Assembly (NCBI RefSeq): GCF_905475345.1
Contig: NC_066593.1
Span: forward strand, 435,001 to 499,000
Reading direction: 5' to 3'
DNA from: Vespula vulgaris
Lineage: Eukaryota; Arthropoda; Insecta; Hymenoptera; Vespidae
Length of the DNA: 64,000 bases
Made by a program: the position numbers and the translations under genes. The notes beneath the pieces are model-generated. The model did not search any database, had not been told where the DNA came from, and saw nothing but the letters and a program-made list of their open reading frames with translations. Below, piece by piece: positions 49,578 through 63,436 of the stretch. How positions within the stretch are numbered: position 1 is the first letter of the stretch; each line of letters begins with the position of its first letter.

Positions 49578-50469
49578 ATGGCAGAAATCGAATGGCCGTG
49601 GCAATACAGTTTTCCTCCATTTTTTACGTAAGTCTTTTAAAAATTAATCTTCAAATTATTTGTGCTTGTGTCTTATTTGTATTTAGAATGTAGAAAGTAC
49701 TTGTCATATGCAATAGTTCGTAATATATAAACAAAAGTTTTACAATTAATACGATTAATAATAGAAAATTAATACGATTAAATGATCGAAAGAATAAAGT
49801 ATAAAAAATATCATCTATTTGAACAGTCTCCAACCACACGCAGATACAAAAGCAAAACAATTAGCAGCATGGAAGAGTTTAGTATTAGAATATTATCGGA
49901 TCACAAAACAAGCAATTGTAGATATACGAGAAGTCCATTCAAGTCCTCTTTTTAACAATAGTGCAATCAACCGTATCCTTAATGAAATTTGATCTATAGA
50001 ACCAAGATTGATACATTTTACAGAACACAATTATTTTCCTTATATATATAACATATTTACTATTTAATAAAAGGAAAATTACCATCAGAAGTAGTACTTA
50101 TAATATTAGAGGAGTTAAGCAAAACAGGAAATGCTATGCCGTTAGATAAGACAAAACAAAGATGGTTAGTTTACTGGCACACATTGGAAGAATGGGGCGA
50201 TATAATATATAATTGGGTACAAGAAACTGGACACGTTGGATCTGTATGTACTTTCTACGAATTAACTCAAGGAGAAGATATAGTTGATCAAGGTATGCAC
50301 TATAAATGATATTTATAATAATATATTAATTATATTTTTTCAATATTTTTTTGTAGAATTTTATAAACTTGATACGGAAGTATTAATAAGATCTCTTAGA
50401 ACTCTTGAGTATGCTAAAAAGGCTGAATTGATCATGTTTGATGATAATCAGGGAGTTAAATTTTTTTGA
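49578..50469 (+). CDS. Vps25: ESCRT-II subunit Vps25
   Basis: Vps25 is the two-copy subunit of ESCRT-II, which sorts ubiquitinated membrane proteins into multivesicular bodies and recruits ESCRT-III. Exons 49578-49627, 49827-49972, 50074-50292 and 50357-50469 join in phase for 175 residues (human 176). The start MAEIEWPWQYSFPPFFT carries the PPXY-like motif that binds Vps22/Vps36. Two winged-helix domains follow (ESPLFNN-like SSPLFNNSAIN; RKLPSEVVLIILEEL; EEWGDIIYNWV), and it ends GVKFF as in other animals. Confidence 0.96.
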
Positions 50470-51214
50470 TTGCATATTTATTATTCAGAAAATACACATG
50501 CAAAAAGATTCAATGTTATCCAACTATTTTTCTAATAATGAGAAGTGCTTAATTATCATCTTTATAATATTGAAACTGCCTATTCCATATGTTTTTAAGA
50601 AGAACAAGAATTATTTGAAGGGTAAGTTAATATGCATACATGCTTTTGTTAAACAAAAACATTTGTAATAATGTTTCAAGATCACTTCTGCAGCATCTAT
50701 AATTTCTCTATGACATCTTGTATCTGGATACATAAATAATTATTGTATTCTCTCTTGTTCTTGTTATTAACTTAAAATTTTTATGAATAACAATTCTTAA
50801 ATATATTCTATATACAAATTCCTACATACAATGTGATTTAGATTATTGCTTGATTATATATCATAATAATTTAAGATACTATATTTATGAAAAAAAAACA
50901 GCATATATACTCTTAAATTATTATATGTATGGCTTTTGTACATATGTATATAATAAATCTATATGTGAATATGGTGCAAAGAGTTTAAAACTAAATTGGC
51001 TATGTTATAGATTTGTATTTCATTTGTATGTACATATATTAAAAATGATATTCACAAAATTCTGCTACAAACTTCTTAGTTTGTAAACAATTTTTATATT
51101 AAATAATATAAAAATGTATAAATCTCTAAAGACACACAGTTCAAGTGTGCGATATAATATAATATCATATAAATGCTATTAAATAGCATGCAAAGAATAA
51201 AAAAAAAGAAAAGA
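50470..51214. other. 3' UTRs of Vps25 and the SLC1 transporter
   Basis: Very AT-rich DNA between convergent genes. No further coding sequence, and only ill-defined poly(A) signals. Confidence 0.55.
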
Positions 51215-53154
51215 TTATGCTTCTGCTTTACGCAATTGAGCAAGTTCAATAGAATCTTCCGTTTGATTCAATGTAGGTACATCAAGTTCTCCTTTGCTCA
51301 TACGTTCGATTATACAAGCACCGAGTGCATCACACATTACGTTAATCGTAGTCCGGAATCGATCTCTAAACAAATCAAATCCATGAAGTATATAATATTA
51401 TGATATAGAGAAAAAATGACAAACGTATATAATTTTAGATATAAACGTAAACTTACAACAGCCAATCTACGGCAATAATAAGGGTGACGTCTTTTGCGGG
51501 TAAACCTATGGTATCTAATACCATAACCATTGTAACAAGACCAGCTTGTGGTATACCAGCAGCACCTATACTTGCAGCTGTTGCAGTTATGCTTAAAAAA
51601 GACGTGAAAGTGATAATATTTTATAGATACTTTGCAGTCATTTTATAAGTATATATTTTTAAAAATATGACAAAAATAAAATACCTAACACCAATGATAC
51701 TGCTAAGAGTCAATGATACTCCTCTAACTTGAGCAATAAATATAGCTGCAACTGCTTCATACAATGCAGTCCCATCCATATTGATAGTTGCACCAATTGG
51801 TACAACAAACCTTGTTATCCTAGGATCTGCTCCCATATTATCCAAGCACTGCAGAGTAACTGGCAGTGTAGCAGTACTGAATAAATAAGCGTATTTATAT
51901 ATAATAATTTTTTGCAACAACTCCGATAGAAATTTATAATATTCACCTTGAAGCTGTTCCAAATGCTGTAACTAATACTTGTCCCATTTTTTTAATAACT
52001 TTGAAAGGTAATTCTTTGGTACAAATAAAGTATATAACGGACAGAGTGCCAAAACCATGGAGAAATAGTCCCAATAATACTGTTATAAAATATAAACCTA
52101 ATTGACCAACGATGGCACTTATATCCTTAATTTCTAAAAGTTTTGAAGTAACCAAAAAGCAAACGCCAATCGGTGAAATCCTAAAAAAAGTATATATTAA
52201 CATAAATTCTCTTAAAATGATTCTTAAATCATTCATTTAAATAGAAATTTTATTTTCCCATACCAAATGACCCAGTTAGTGATAATCATTGTTGCTTCTG
52301 ACAATGCTGTAAAGAAATCCAACAAAGCTTTTCCAGACTCTCCCATTTTACCGAGTGTAATCCCAAAAACAATACTAAAAACGACCAATCCAAGAATATT
52401 GGTACCATCGGTATATACGTGTGAAATATCCCAATTTTCTACAGGAATTTCTAGAAAAGCAATTAATTAATATCATTTCCAGTAACACTATATATTTATT
52501 AATAATTTTCTTAGTCTACTGAAAGCAAATCAAAAAAAAAATAATCGTTGAAAATATAGATCGTTCTTACCATCCGTCACATTTTCAGGCTTCGTTAATA
52601 TCGTACGATACTGAAATAAAAAAATGAGATATCTGATAGAAACAATTATATTTATATCTTTATTTCATTCTATAATGTTAAATTATTATTTGGAAAAAAT
52701 AATCAATCGTAATATTTATTATTAACTTACTTGCGTAATACAGGCCTGAACAAGATTCGGCGGAAATATATTCCTAAAAAAAAAAAAAAAATAAATAAAA
52801 AAGAAAAAGGAAAATTATATTGCTTATAATATTCAAAAATATTGTATACCAATGATACTTTTATAATCGATTAATTAGAAAACATGTAATAATATATCAT
52901 AATCAAAGTACCTAACTAAATCTAATAGCGTGTCGGTGGTAGTAACGTTTCTGATAGTTAACTCCTTTTGACTATCGAAATGTCCACTGATTTCTCCGGG
53001 TCTTATCACGGAGACAAGAATTATGCCAAGAATTACAGCACTAATCGTTGTAGTTCCATAATAATAAATCGATCTCATACCGATCTTTCCTGTAAATTCA
53101 ATGAACAATTATTCTCAGTGCCTTTCTATCTTGTTAATTCGAGGTATCAAATAA

Positions 53155-53185
<31 letters not shown>

Positions 53186-53499
53186 AATCAAATTTTATTT
53201 ATTATATTATAAAAATTTGTTCAAACAAAAAATTGCTCACCTGAGAGAGATAGGTCCAAACTACCAATTGAACTGACGATACTAGCCACTATCAAAGGTA
53301 AAATCAGACCTTTAAGGATCCTAAGAAAAAGATCTCCAGGAAATTGAATGTACATTATCTCACGAGATGTCCATCCCTCCGGTTTGTTGATATTCCTTAA
53401 GATGAAACCGATTAGAGTGCCGGCACACACACCGAATATCGTGAGCAAAGTCAATGAATTTTCCGACATGCACTTTTTCCATCTTTTTGGACGTGCCAT
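51215..53499 (-). CDS. Excitatory amino-acid transporter (SLC1 family)
   Basis: This is a sodium-coupled glutamate/aspartate transporter of the plasma membrane, mainly glial or neuronal in insects. Nine minus-strand exons (53499-53241, 53089-52912, 52773-52731, 52610-52571, 52450-52264, 52180-51947, 51876-51685, 51591-51457, 51365-51215) join in phase for 472 residues. Visible signatures: TM1 LTLLTIFGVCAGTLIGFIL, the serine-rich hairpin 1 (GTASSTATLPVT), NMDGTALYEAV in TM7, hairpin 2 (ITATAASIGAAGIPQAG) and the substrate-binding TM8 (DWLLDRFRTTINVMCDALG). The extracellular loop is short, with sequons NVT and NVTD. I cannot assign it to Eaat1 or Eaat2 without alignment. Confidence 0.95.
53155..53182. 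repeat. (GA)n microsatellite in a transporter intron
   Basis: A perfect AG run in the 151-bp intron between the first two coding exons (53090-53240). Confidence 0.85.
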
Positions 53500-54641
53500 A
53501 TCGCTCTATTTTATTAGTATTATTTTCGCTTGACAAGCGAAATCGTTAAAATTTTAAAACAATAGGCTCCACTTGTCGAACCTGCGAAATTAAAAAGCAA
53601 TCGAATTTTACGATTAAATCATAATTAGTAATCTTATTAAGACGCAAAGTTATTGAAATTTATTCAAATGTTTCGTCAACGTTCGCGTTATTTGCATAAA
53701 GAACTATCAAAATGTAAGGAAGCATGACATCGAATAAAAAATTTTTTATTATTCGTATATATTTATCTACAATATGTGAGTTAATCAAAAAAAAAAAGAA
53801 AAATGAGACGATAAAGCCAATATTGTCTTAAATCGCCTCGAATTCAAAATTAGCACGAGGATGAAAGACAGACGCGCGTGCTTTTGTTGATTTACCCTAT
53901 ACGAGAATTAAACGATAATTTTACTTTATAAAAAGAATGGAAAGGAAACGCGTCTCTGATACAAGAACCATTGGGATAATTTCGTATAATCGGGTCTAAC
54001 GCATAACATCATGAATGATTAATCAATTTATACATACATCTCTCAACAAATTTTTCTCGTACTAAGATAATGAAATTCTCATATATTCCACGCTAAACTG
54101 GTTAAATCCAATTCTTTGTCTTGATATAAAGATAGAGAAAACAGCTATTACGCAAAACATTTTTTTTCTTTCTTTCTTTTTTCTTTTTTTTTGGAGATTC
54201 GACAAACAGAAGATTTTGTTCACGCGATGTCTGACTTTTTTAGGTCTGTTTGTCTTATGTATCTTACCAATCATTTCATCCATTCATTATCCGTGAATAT
54301 TATATTTTATCTTTTTACGTTCATTATTTTCATGTTTTATGGAACGACAAATGTAATAAACCGCTCTTTTTTTTTTTTATCGTAAGGTTTAATAAAGATA
54401 TTCATATTTCTCGTGAAAGGAGACTATTCTCACGAATATTCTCTTTTTCTTTTTTCTTCTCTTTCTTCAATGTAAAATAAGTTTTTTTCTTCTTTCTCCA
54501 ATATAAATTTTAATTAATTCCGATTCGAAGGAACGCCATGAAAGCTGTTATTCTCGATGAAGTAGTCGGATAATGGCACCTTTTTTTTTCATTTAATTCA
54601 CCTACGTAATAGCGGGCGTATATACGAAATGTATTTATCAG

Positions 54642-54675
<34 letters not shown>

Positions 54676-56899
54676 TATATGTATATGTACATACATGCAT
54701 ATATATATATATATGTACGTATGTATATTCAGAGAAAAACTAGTACGAACCGGTTAAAACCACACCATAGATCGGTAAATAAAATTACATGTTGTAATCC
54801 ATCGAAAATACAAGTCCAGGAGAAAATGGCGGGATTTTTAATTTACTTCGAAGGATAATTTTATGAGTGTTCCTACGAACATACTCTTAGGAGAAAGAAA
54901 AACAGAAAACAAAAGAGAGCTCGAGTTCTTCCACCCCATGAAAAAGAAAAGCCCAACTCCAAAAACGTTTGCTCGTATGCCGCGACGACCGCATTCCTTG
55001 CATAATTGCAATGTACGATCGTTCTCAACGTCTCCCTATTAACGAGAACCACTTTTATCATGCAACGAGAAAGAATTTTGTGAATCATTATTTACGAAAC
55101 ATTTCTTTAATTTACGATTCTCTTAAATCAATCTACAGAACAATTACGAATTGATTTTACGAAGCAAAGAAGATAAAAAATAATTATGTAAGACCGTACG
55201 TATGGTCGTTGGTTGTTGAAAAGCGATGAATATTAACTCGTTTATGATCTCCTTTTTTTACAAGAATTTATACGTGCACGAAAGAAAGTTAATTTGGCTT
55301 AAAAAGGAGACAGCACGTGCTTATCATTTGCTTGGCAGACAAAACGATCTAATGAATGGGATACCCCGACAACTAACAATCGTTATAATATTAAATTGAA
55401 AAAAAAAAAAAAGCACGGAAGGAAGTTATTTACCCGTTAAATATATTCACAAATTAGTAGACTAAAGGCCAATTCTTTGTAAGATAACACGAATGGTGAA
55501 ACATTCCGGATCTAACCTCATTTCGTTCACTAAATATTTAAATTGAATAATGATAACGAGTTAATTCACTACGATGTCATTTCGAGAGATATTACGAATT
55601 TTATAAAGGACACAAGGAACATTTACAAACGATAAACTCGATTCAAGTTTCTCATACGTTTTCCTCGTGTTTGTCTCGACACTCGAGTCCAACGATCTTG
55701 CTTGTACGCACGATGCGTCGATCCAAATAAGGTAATCGTTAAGTATGCCTGTCTTACCTTTGGAAAAAATTCGGGTCATCTTTCTCGAGATCGAATATAT
55801 CGAACCTACGATTTTTTTTTCTTTTTTTCTTTTCTTTTCTTTGGAATTTCCCGCCAATCAAAAATGCTTCGTTAAATCTTGCTTTCAAGCTAATCGACTA
55901 TGAACAAGGATCGATCGATGAATTTTTTAACACCGTTTATTTTATTTCCCCATAAGTTTGAGCATCGAGTCGAAGGAGAAAGAGAATAAGAAGGTCCTTA
56001 AATTTTCCTTTCACAAGCGCGTCCAACGCCCACGCAGTTCGCGCCAAGGACTTTTCTTTTTGTACGATTTTCTCAAACCTGTATCTCATTCAAGAACGGT
56101 GACTCCTCTTATCGACATTGATTTATCAAGCTTCTTTGTCCATCGTTCGTGATTTTTATTTTCACGCGCACTTTATCATAGAAAAGAATTCGATAAGGAG
56201 AACTCATTCATCGGATCGCTTATTCACAATTTCGCACGAAAGGAAGGAACGCACTTTCATTTGAAGATTCAGTAAGAACACAAAAGTCACGATACTCCAG
56301 AGAAAGATGGGTAGAGATATTATTTCGCGCGAATTTGATGCGACTCGTATGTGACACATGTGGTCGGTCGGTCGTCCACGGACCACGTTAATTACAAACA
56401 TCTCGTAATTTTTCTTTATATATACATTTTATCGTCGACCCTCTCCATTCTTTCCGTCCGAGGAATCGTTCGTTCGTAAATCGTTCGATTTTTCTTCACT
56501 TTTTTACGGGTAACTTTATCGTTCGTTCGATTGATCGATCACCCCCCCACATTGGTACTTACTTTTATAATATTAAAAAAGATTCCCTAGTCGATCGATT
56601 CGAAATAGGCCTTTTGTATCCACGCGATGTCGAAGAAAAATAAAAAGAAAAAAGAAAAAAAAAATAAGAAAAACGAATAGAAAAGGGAAGAAACATCGGC
56701 GCTCGTGTATACGATAATAAAAGATCTAAGGTAGGGGATCTTGAACCAACGAGAATAGGTAACCCGGCAGCGACAGTAGCGACGTGTTAAGAGAAAGGGA
56801 AGAGAGCGGGAATAAAGATATATCATCGGAAGAATTTACTTACTCTCGTCGAGTGTAGACCGTTCGATCGATTACAGACTCCGTTTCGATGCAACGGAC
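53500..56899. other. Gene-free stretch upstream of the SLC1 transporter
   Basis: AT-rich DNA with (TA)n at about 54643-54712 and several poly(T/A) runs. Presumably a 5' UTR intron and regulatory DNA of the minus-strand transporter. No coding exon is supported. Confidence 0.5.
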
Positions 56900-57460
56900 T
56901 CGTTCTTCTCTATCTTCGTATCATCTATACATCTATCCAAAATGGCAGTACTGCCGCGCGACTCTTTGAAAATTCAAATCTTCTTCAATTGGAAGATAAC
57001 GAAATCGTTCTATTTCGCGGGTAAGAGAAAACACTATTTCGAAATAATTCCTAATGAAGATTGTGCTGTCATTAAACTATCGTTTCTACTCGATGGCGTA
57101 TACGTTGCGAAGGAGAAACTCGGAGCCGCGCACCACTATTCGCGAGGATCGACGGCGAACGACAAATTCGAAAAACGTAAAGTCGCTCTTGACTCTGCCT
57201 CCGGAGCCCGCCGATGATCACCGATTGTCTCTCTTTCCCTCCCGCTCCTTCTGTCTCTTACAGACACCGTAAATGCATCATACACACGCATACACACAAG
57301 TTCGTCCTTCGAGAAGAGGGAGACGGAGCGAAGAGAAAGAGAGAGAATCGGGCTCAACGGCTGCTCGCGACGCCTGCTCCCAACCCTGCGAAAGCCCGAT
57401 GAATGCCGAAGTGCCTAAGTTAAAAGGCTAAGTTGAGAACCGTATAGTTCGAAGCCCTTC
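56900..57460. promoter_or_regulatory. GC-richer, CpG-rich island, possible transporter promoter
   Basis: GC content is clearly higher than in the flanks, with many CpGs, a short (CA) run at 57280-57296 and purine-rich tracts. There is no convincing frame. A distal promoter or first non-coding exon of the minus-strand transporter is a plausible reading. Confidence 0.3.
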
Positions 57461-57564
57461 TGTGTCTCTCCGTCGACCTCCCACTACCCCCTCCCTCTTC
57501 ACAATCTCACTCACTCTCCGCTATTTCTCACAATCGTCATCGTTCACTCTCCGCGGCGAGATGA

Positions 57565-57602
<38 letters not shown>

Positions 57603-59047
57603 CAACTTTTATCTACTTTCTCTTCTCCCACCCTCCTTCTTTACAGTCGCACACACACATCCCTTGTCTTCCATCGTCAACAATCATCGTCACCGGATCA
57701 AGAACCTTTTATCTTCGCTTACCATTAAATTCGATCCTTCGGGTGTTTTATCGAACATTCCGTTGTTAATTTCTAACGTTAATAAATCACTAGGAACAGT
57801 GTTTCTCAAATTTTCGTTAGTCGTATACCATGACACGCGTTGCCGATATTATTATATTCTTGAGTTATTATAATATGGGAATTTCTAATTTAAGCGGACA
57901 GATGCTATCGTGGGGATGAAGTTGTATATATAAATACGTCCGTTTGCGACAAATCTAACAACGCTTTCGCACGTTATATGCGTCAGTACATAGTTGAAGT
58001 TAATTTATGTATAATTTATGGAAATTGCTGTGAGAAATATTTAGACGATAAAACACTTGGTAGATAAGCGCGTATAATAAGCGATGTTAATTAGATCGAG
58101 GTCAAGCGCATTGTAGTTTCAATTAAGTCTTTAAATACGTATTTATTAAATTTGCTTCGGGCTTTGGCTTTATTATTATAACGTTCCTAACTCTTAGGCG
58201 TGAAAGAAAATCATAATATTTTCATTGTATTCTAGTTTTATCTTTAGGTTTAATTGTTTGTCTAGATCGTATTGTTATTGAATCGATATTGATACGGATA
58301 CCAAATATGCGATGTAAGAGAGATGTATTTAAAAAGAAACGTTTATTTTTTTATTATGGGTACATGTCTTTCTGTTTAGTGAACTCAATTATTACTCATA
58401 CGTATACAAATATTTAAATATTAAGTTACAAAGAAATACTAAGTGTCGATGGAAACATTACCCTTATAATAAATTCGAGAAAATGAAGACGCATTTATTT
58501 ATTTATTTATGTTTTTTTCTTTTTCTTTTAATAAGTCTGAATACTAAAATAACGTGATTAATATGACGAAGTTGTATAAAAATTACTCTATCATATTATT
58601 CAAATACATCGTGAAAAGTACAACAAATTTACCGTATACTAAGGCACTTAACACACAAGGTTTTCTAGAATATTTCTTATTTTATATGTTTCCGGCTTGC
58701 TCAGCTCATCTTTTTGGATTCAATGACATATTGAATTTTCTATTATCTTTCCAGGAAACGTCATTAACAGGATGGAATATTAAAAGCTAAAGTAGTTTAT
58801 AGACATATATACAGGATATTTCGATGACATATTGAAGTAAATTATGAGAAGAGCACAGCTAATGTCACGTCTTAAATTTAAAACGATTACATTTTTTTTT
58901 TTTTGTTATAATAACATATACTTCACTTTTATGATGTTTGGAAATATAATATTATTTTCAATTGCTAAAATGAATTATCTAGCGCTGAACCCTTCCACTG
59001 CTTCTATGATTCAAAAAGATATTTTCATAATGAAGTGCAACGCTCTT
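57461..59047. other. Gene-free stretch with (CT)n repeat
   Basis: (CT)n at about 57567-57601, then AT-rich DNA to the Cks stop. Short open frames at 58554-58790 and 58844-59053 look like chance. A candidate Cks poly(A) signal was not pinned down. Confidence 0.5.
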
Positions 59048-59807
59048 TTATGAATTATTTTCTGGTGGAGGAGATGTGATCTTTCTCTTGAATAAGAGAA
59101 TATGTGGTTCTGGAAGAATATATTTAAAAAGCATTTAATGATGTACGCATATAATGATGTGCCACAATCGAAAATATTTTGTTTACCTGGGTAATGGATC
59201 ATGTAATGCACCCATCCTTGACTCTGTTGAACTCCAATAGCTCTCCACTCTTGCTCGGACATGAGATGAGTTTTTGGCACTAATTTCTGCATATCTTTTG
59301 GTAGAACCACATGCCTAAATAACGTAATCATAATCTATACCATTTCCTTGTATAAACTTTTCTACATAATATGTTAAGAATAAATATGTCTGGCCAAGCA
59401 TGCGAGGCTCAAAAGTTTCAAAAGTAGAAAAGATAAACTCGTTATTGTTGCTTTAAAAGATAAATAAATAAGAATAAATTAAATTTGTGATTAATTCGAA
59501 TGATTCATCGATCGTATTAAAGATATTTGTATTGAAGGGGTTAACAAAGCAAACAAAAGCATACGTTGGGCCAGCCATTTAAATACGACGTTGCACTTTT
59601 CCAACGTAGAAACAAAAAAAGAAGAAATTACTAGAAATTTCTTACGAATTTGGACAATGTAATCTTTTTCTTTGTATAATGAGACGAAACGTACGGATGG
59701 AAAATAAAAGAAAGTGTATACAATAAAAGCAAACCGTCTTTTTAGGCTTACCTATATTCATAAAGATCGTCGTAATATTTGTCGGAATAGTAGATGAGAT
59801 TCGGCAT
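59048..59807 (-). CDS. Cks30A: Cyclin-dependent kinase regulatory subunit (Cks)
   Basis: Cks proteins bind CDK1 and phosphorylated substrates and are needed for mitotic and meiotic progression. Minus-strand exons 59807-59752, 59314-59187 and 59109-59048 join in phase for 81 residues, the normal size. The sequence starts MPNLIYYSDKYYDD, continues EYRHVVLPKDMQKLVPKTHL and EWRAIGVQQSQGWVHYM, then HYPEPHILLFKR. The HxPEPH hinge and the phosphate-binding Arg, Ser and Trp residues are kept. The start is the first Met before IYYSDKY, where other animal Cks proteins begin. The fly has two Cks genes; I use Cks30A for the closer general form and am less sure of the symbol than of the family. Confidence 0.94.
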
Positions 59808-60333
59808 TCCGTAATATTTAATTATGGTACTACAAAGGAAAAAAAAGGAGGCCAAACAAACGGCAATATGCTGCTATACTACGCTGCAGTAACCGCTCGA
59901 GAATTTTCCAAAACCTTCTGACGATGTAGGGTGCACGATTTGAAAGTTTAACGGATGTAGAATTAAAAGAAGTGGGGGAAATCCAACTACTCTCTAGTCA
60001 TTGATCCTTTAAATTATATTCTTTTTACAAAATCAGTAATATGGACTTTAATTAAAAATTTATACGAAATATTTGCCTTTCATATATTGTTATTATTTAT
60101 TTTTATATCCATCCTTATTGAAAATTTAAAAATCTACACATGTACGAAACATTTATACGGAAGTTTAGATAAGGTTGGTTGAAAGTGAAAGTTGCACTGT
60201 TGCATTAACGCTAACATGGCGACATCTGGAGATTGATTCTCCAAATTTAACGTCAATTAATATTTACTGTTTGTAATAATATATTGTCGTAGTGCTAATA
60301 ACGATAATATTTCCGTAAGTGTGATAGAATACA
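59808..60333. promoter_or_regulatory. Divergent promoter region of Cks and Cactin
   Basis: Only 526 bp separate the two start codons, which read outward. The space must hold both 5' UTRs and promoters. No core element was identified with confidence. Confidence 0.6.
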
Positions 60334-62827
60334 ATGGAAAAAGTTTCTCATAGAAATAATATTGAAAGATCGAGGAAAGACACACGACGTAAAGGTAGGA
60401 ACAAAAGTTATGATAGAAAATACGACAATGACGTAGAACGCTATTCCAAATCTCATAAAAATTCCAAAAAATCGAATACTAAAAAAAAAAAATCCAAGGA
60501 TCGTCGAAATTCATCGACATCACGAGAATCACGGAAAAAATCGTCCAAACATAAAAGCAGAAGAAGGTAAAGTACTTTTTGAGATAAACTTCTTTAATTC
60601 TAACCTATATTGCGTACGTATTTTTACTGACTCCAGATATTAATCCATTACAGATCATCCTCATCCTCGTCATCTTCATCATCCTCTTCGTCTGTTTCAT
60701 CGTCATCGTCAAATGAATCGAATAAATCTTCTTCGTCTTCTTCGGATTCGTCCTCCGACTCAACAAAACTTCTAGAAAAATTACAAAGACAACGTCAAAA
60801 ACAAATAGAAGAACGTAAACGTCAGAAGGAATTGATGAAAGCTGCAGAAACTCCAGAGGAGAAGAGAATAAGGAGATTAAAAAAGAAAGAAGCTAAGGAA
60901 AGAAAACGTAAAGAAAGAATGGGTTGGGACAACGATTATTTGCATTATACAAATACTGATAATCCGTTTGGGGATGGAAACTTGTTGTCAACGTTTGTGT
61001 GGTCAAAAAAATTAGAAAAAGAAGGTTTGCTTGGTGTTAGTAGAGAAGAACTTGAGACTAGAAATAGACATAAACAAGAAGAAAATAGAAAAGAATTAGA
61101 AAAGGTTAAAAAAAGAAGACAAGAAAGAGAATTGGAAAGACAACAAAGAGAAGAAGAAATGACGCTATTACAGAGAGGAAAGGAAGCGGCGCAATTGGAA
61201 CAATGGGCGAGACAAGAGGATCAATTCCATCTAGAGCAAGCGAGATTACGATCGCGTATTAGGATTCAAGATGGCCGTGCAAAACCAATAGATCTTCTTG
61301 CAAAATATATTAGTGCAGAAGAAGAAGTTGATGCTGTGGAAATGCACGAACCATATACGTATTTAAGAGGACTACACGTTAAAGATTTGGAGGATCTCAT
61401 CGAGGACATTAAAGTGTATAAAGAATTAGAAAGAGGAAAGAATTTGGATTATTGGAATGATATAACTGTAATTGTCGAAGATGAATTGCATAAATTACGT
61501 AAATTAGAAAGATCTGAGTATGAAGTAGGTAAGTCATAATATGACTAATTGGAATTTAAAGTTTTAATGTAACTGAATAATGATCTCTTCTTTTTTATAG
61601 CTGTTGGTAGAAGAGAAGGAATTCATGCATCTGTGGCAAAAGATGTTACTGCTATTTTCAAAGGAAAAACAGCAGCTCAACTAGAATCATTACAATTACA
61701 AATTGAATCTAAAATTACTGGAAAGCCAGAAGGAGTTGATATTGGTTATTGGGAAAGTCTGTTGTCGCAATTGAAAGGTACTATATACTAACTTGATATA
61801 AATTACATATATTTTTTATTTACTTATAAAATTATTCAATCTTTATAGCTCATATGGCAAGAGCTAGATTAAGGGATCGGCATCAAGAAAATTTACGTAA
61901 AAAATTGGAAGTCTTGATCGCTGAACAGGGTGTAGCTAGAACGGAAAGCGAAGCAGAAGGATCTCAAGTACCAAGTGAGCATTCTACAAAACAGGATGAA
62001 CCTACTACTAGTAACGTTGCTGAGAAGAGCGAAGAAAGTCAATCGGAGTACGTGTCAACGTGGTTTCTTTCTTTTTTTTTTTTTTTTTTTAATATATATA
62101 TATAATTATATCAATTATCGTTTCGTATGATTGTTATAGCGACGAGCAAGAAACTGGGAATGCAGCGGATGATATGTTATCTGAATCATTTTGTGAATAT
62201 GAAACAGGTGGTTACTCGCCGAAATATATACCTTATTCTCAATTGGAGCCAGGAACGATAGTTACTTTAGAAGAGGACGATAATCAACGTTTAGAATACG
62301 CTAGAAATCAAGTACTAAGTACTGGACGTAAAGTTCAAAACGTAATGACCGTAGAAGAACAAGCGATGCACAGAGAAGCAAGAAAAAACATGGGTTCGGA
62401 TGAGGCACAATTTAGCGTAGAATCATCATTGGAAGCACAAATTTATTTATGGTCGGATAAATATAGGCCACGGAAACCAAGATATTTTAATAGAGTTCAC
62501 ACAGGTTTTGAATGGAACAAATATAATCAAACGCATTATGACATGGATAATCCACCACCGAAAATTGTACAAGGCTACAAATTTAACATATTTTATCCCG
62601 ACCTCATAGACAAAAACACAACACCAGAATATTTCTTGACTCCATGCGCCGACAATAAAGACTTTGCTATTCTACGATTTCATGCCGGTCCTCCTTACGA
62701 AGATATTGCATTTAAAATTGTAAATAGAGAATGGGAATATTCGTATAAGAGAGGTTTTAGATGTCAATTTCATAACAACATTTTTCAATTATGGTTTCAT
62801 TTCAAACGATACAGATATCGTCGATAA
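60334..62827 (+). CDS. cactin: Cactin, spliceosome-associated protein
   Basis: Cactin is a conserved nuclear protein of the spliceosome, first found in flies as a partner of the I-kappaB protein Cactus in Toll signalling. Exons 60334-60566, 60654-61528, 61601-61777, 61849-62047 and 62140-62827 join in phase for 723 residues. The N-terminus is a Lys/Arg/Ser-rich (RS-like) region followed by poly-Ser at 60654-60760. Next comes a charged helical region with the conserved mid domain (WDNDYLHYTNTDNPFGD; GRAKPIDLLAKYI). The C-terminal Cactin domain (YRPRKPRYFNRVHTGFEW; YKFNIFYPDL; FHAGPPYEDIAFKIVNREW) ends FQLWFHFKRYRYRR, as in other species. AATAAA follows at 62861-62866. Confidence 0.97.
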
Positions 62828-63436
62828 TATGTTAGGATTTTATATTTATTTATATTTGTAAATAAAAATATAGTTTACTAATTATACTGTAGCTAAAAGA
62901 AACACATTTTTTAAGATTATATCTACGATAAAAAAAAATAATGAAATATATATTATAAGAAATATAAAATAATAGAAGAAATTATTTAAAAAATGGACGA
63001 TTTCTTCTCATTTTGCGTACCCGCATTTATAACATTAAAACGATAAAATTTAGAAAGTTTCACATTGTTATATAATCAGAATGAATATAGTGCCCATATT
63101 ATATTCCATTATTTAATATTATCAGTATTGACAAACATTGCAATATCTGGGCCTGTATTAATTTCTTGTATATCATTCTAAAAAAAAAAAAAATCGTATA
63201 TCTAATATATGCATATAGTATTTTATTCGCATTTATCTCGTAATATAAAATTTTGCTTCGTGAATAGATAAAAAAAAAAAAAAACAACCAATAGAATGTA
63301 AAAATTCGCAAGTTCTAATAATAAATCATAAAAAGAACATGTGTCTATAAACTGTCAGTGTTCCGACTTGGACGTTTCAAAGGCTTGAAATATTGAATGT
63401 TTCGAAGCGTTAGCGAGCCGATGACGGAAGGGTAAG
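62828..63436. other. Cactin 3' UTR and AT-rich DNA
   Basis: AATAAA at 62861-62866 ends Cactin. At 63112-63180 the minus strand reads NDIQEINTGPDIAMF, then VNTDNIK and a stop, just after a poly(T)-AG acceptor, so it could be the last exon of the minus-strand candidate at 63437-63640. Confidence 0.35.

Noticed and set aside
56942..57217. 91-residue plus-strand frame starting MAVLPRDS
   Set aside because: No domain, no splice partners and a CpG-rich setting; more likely promoter DNA.
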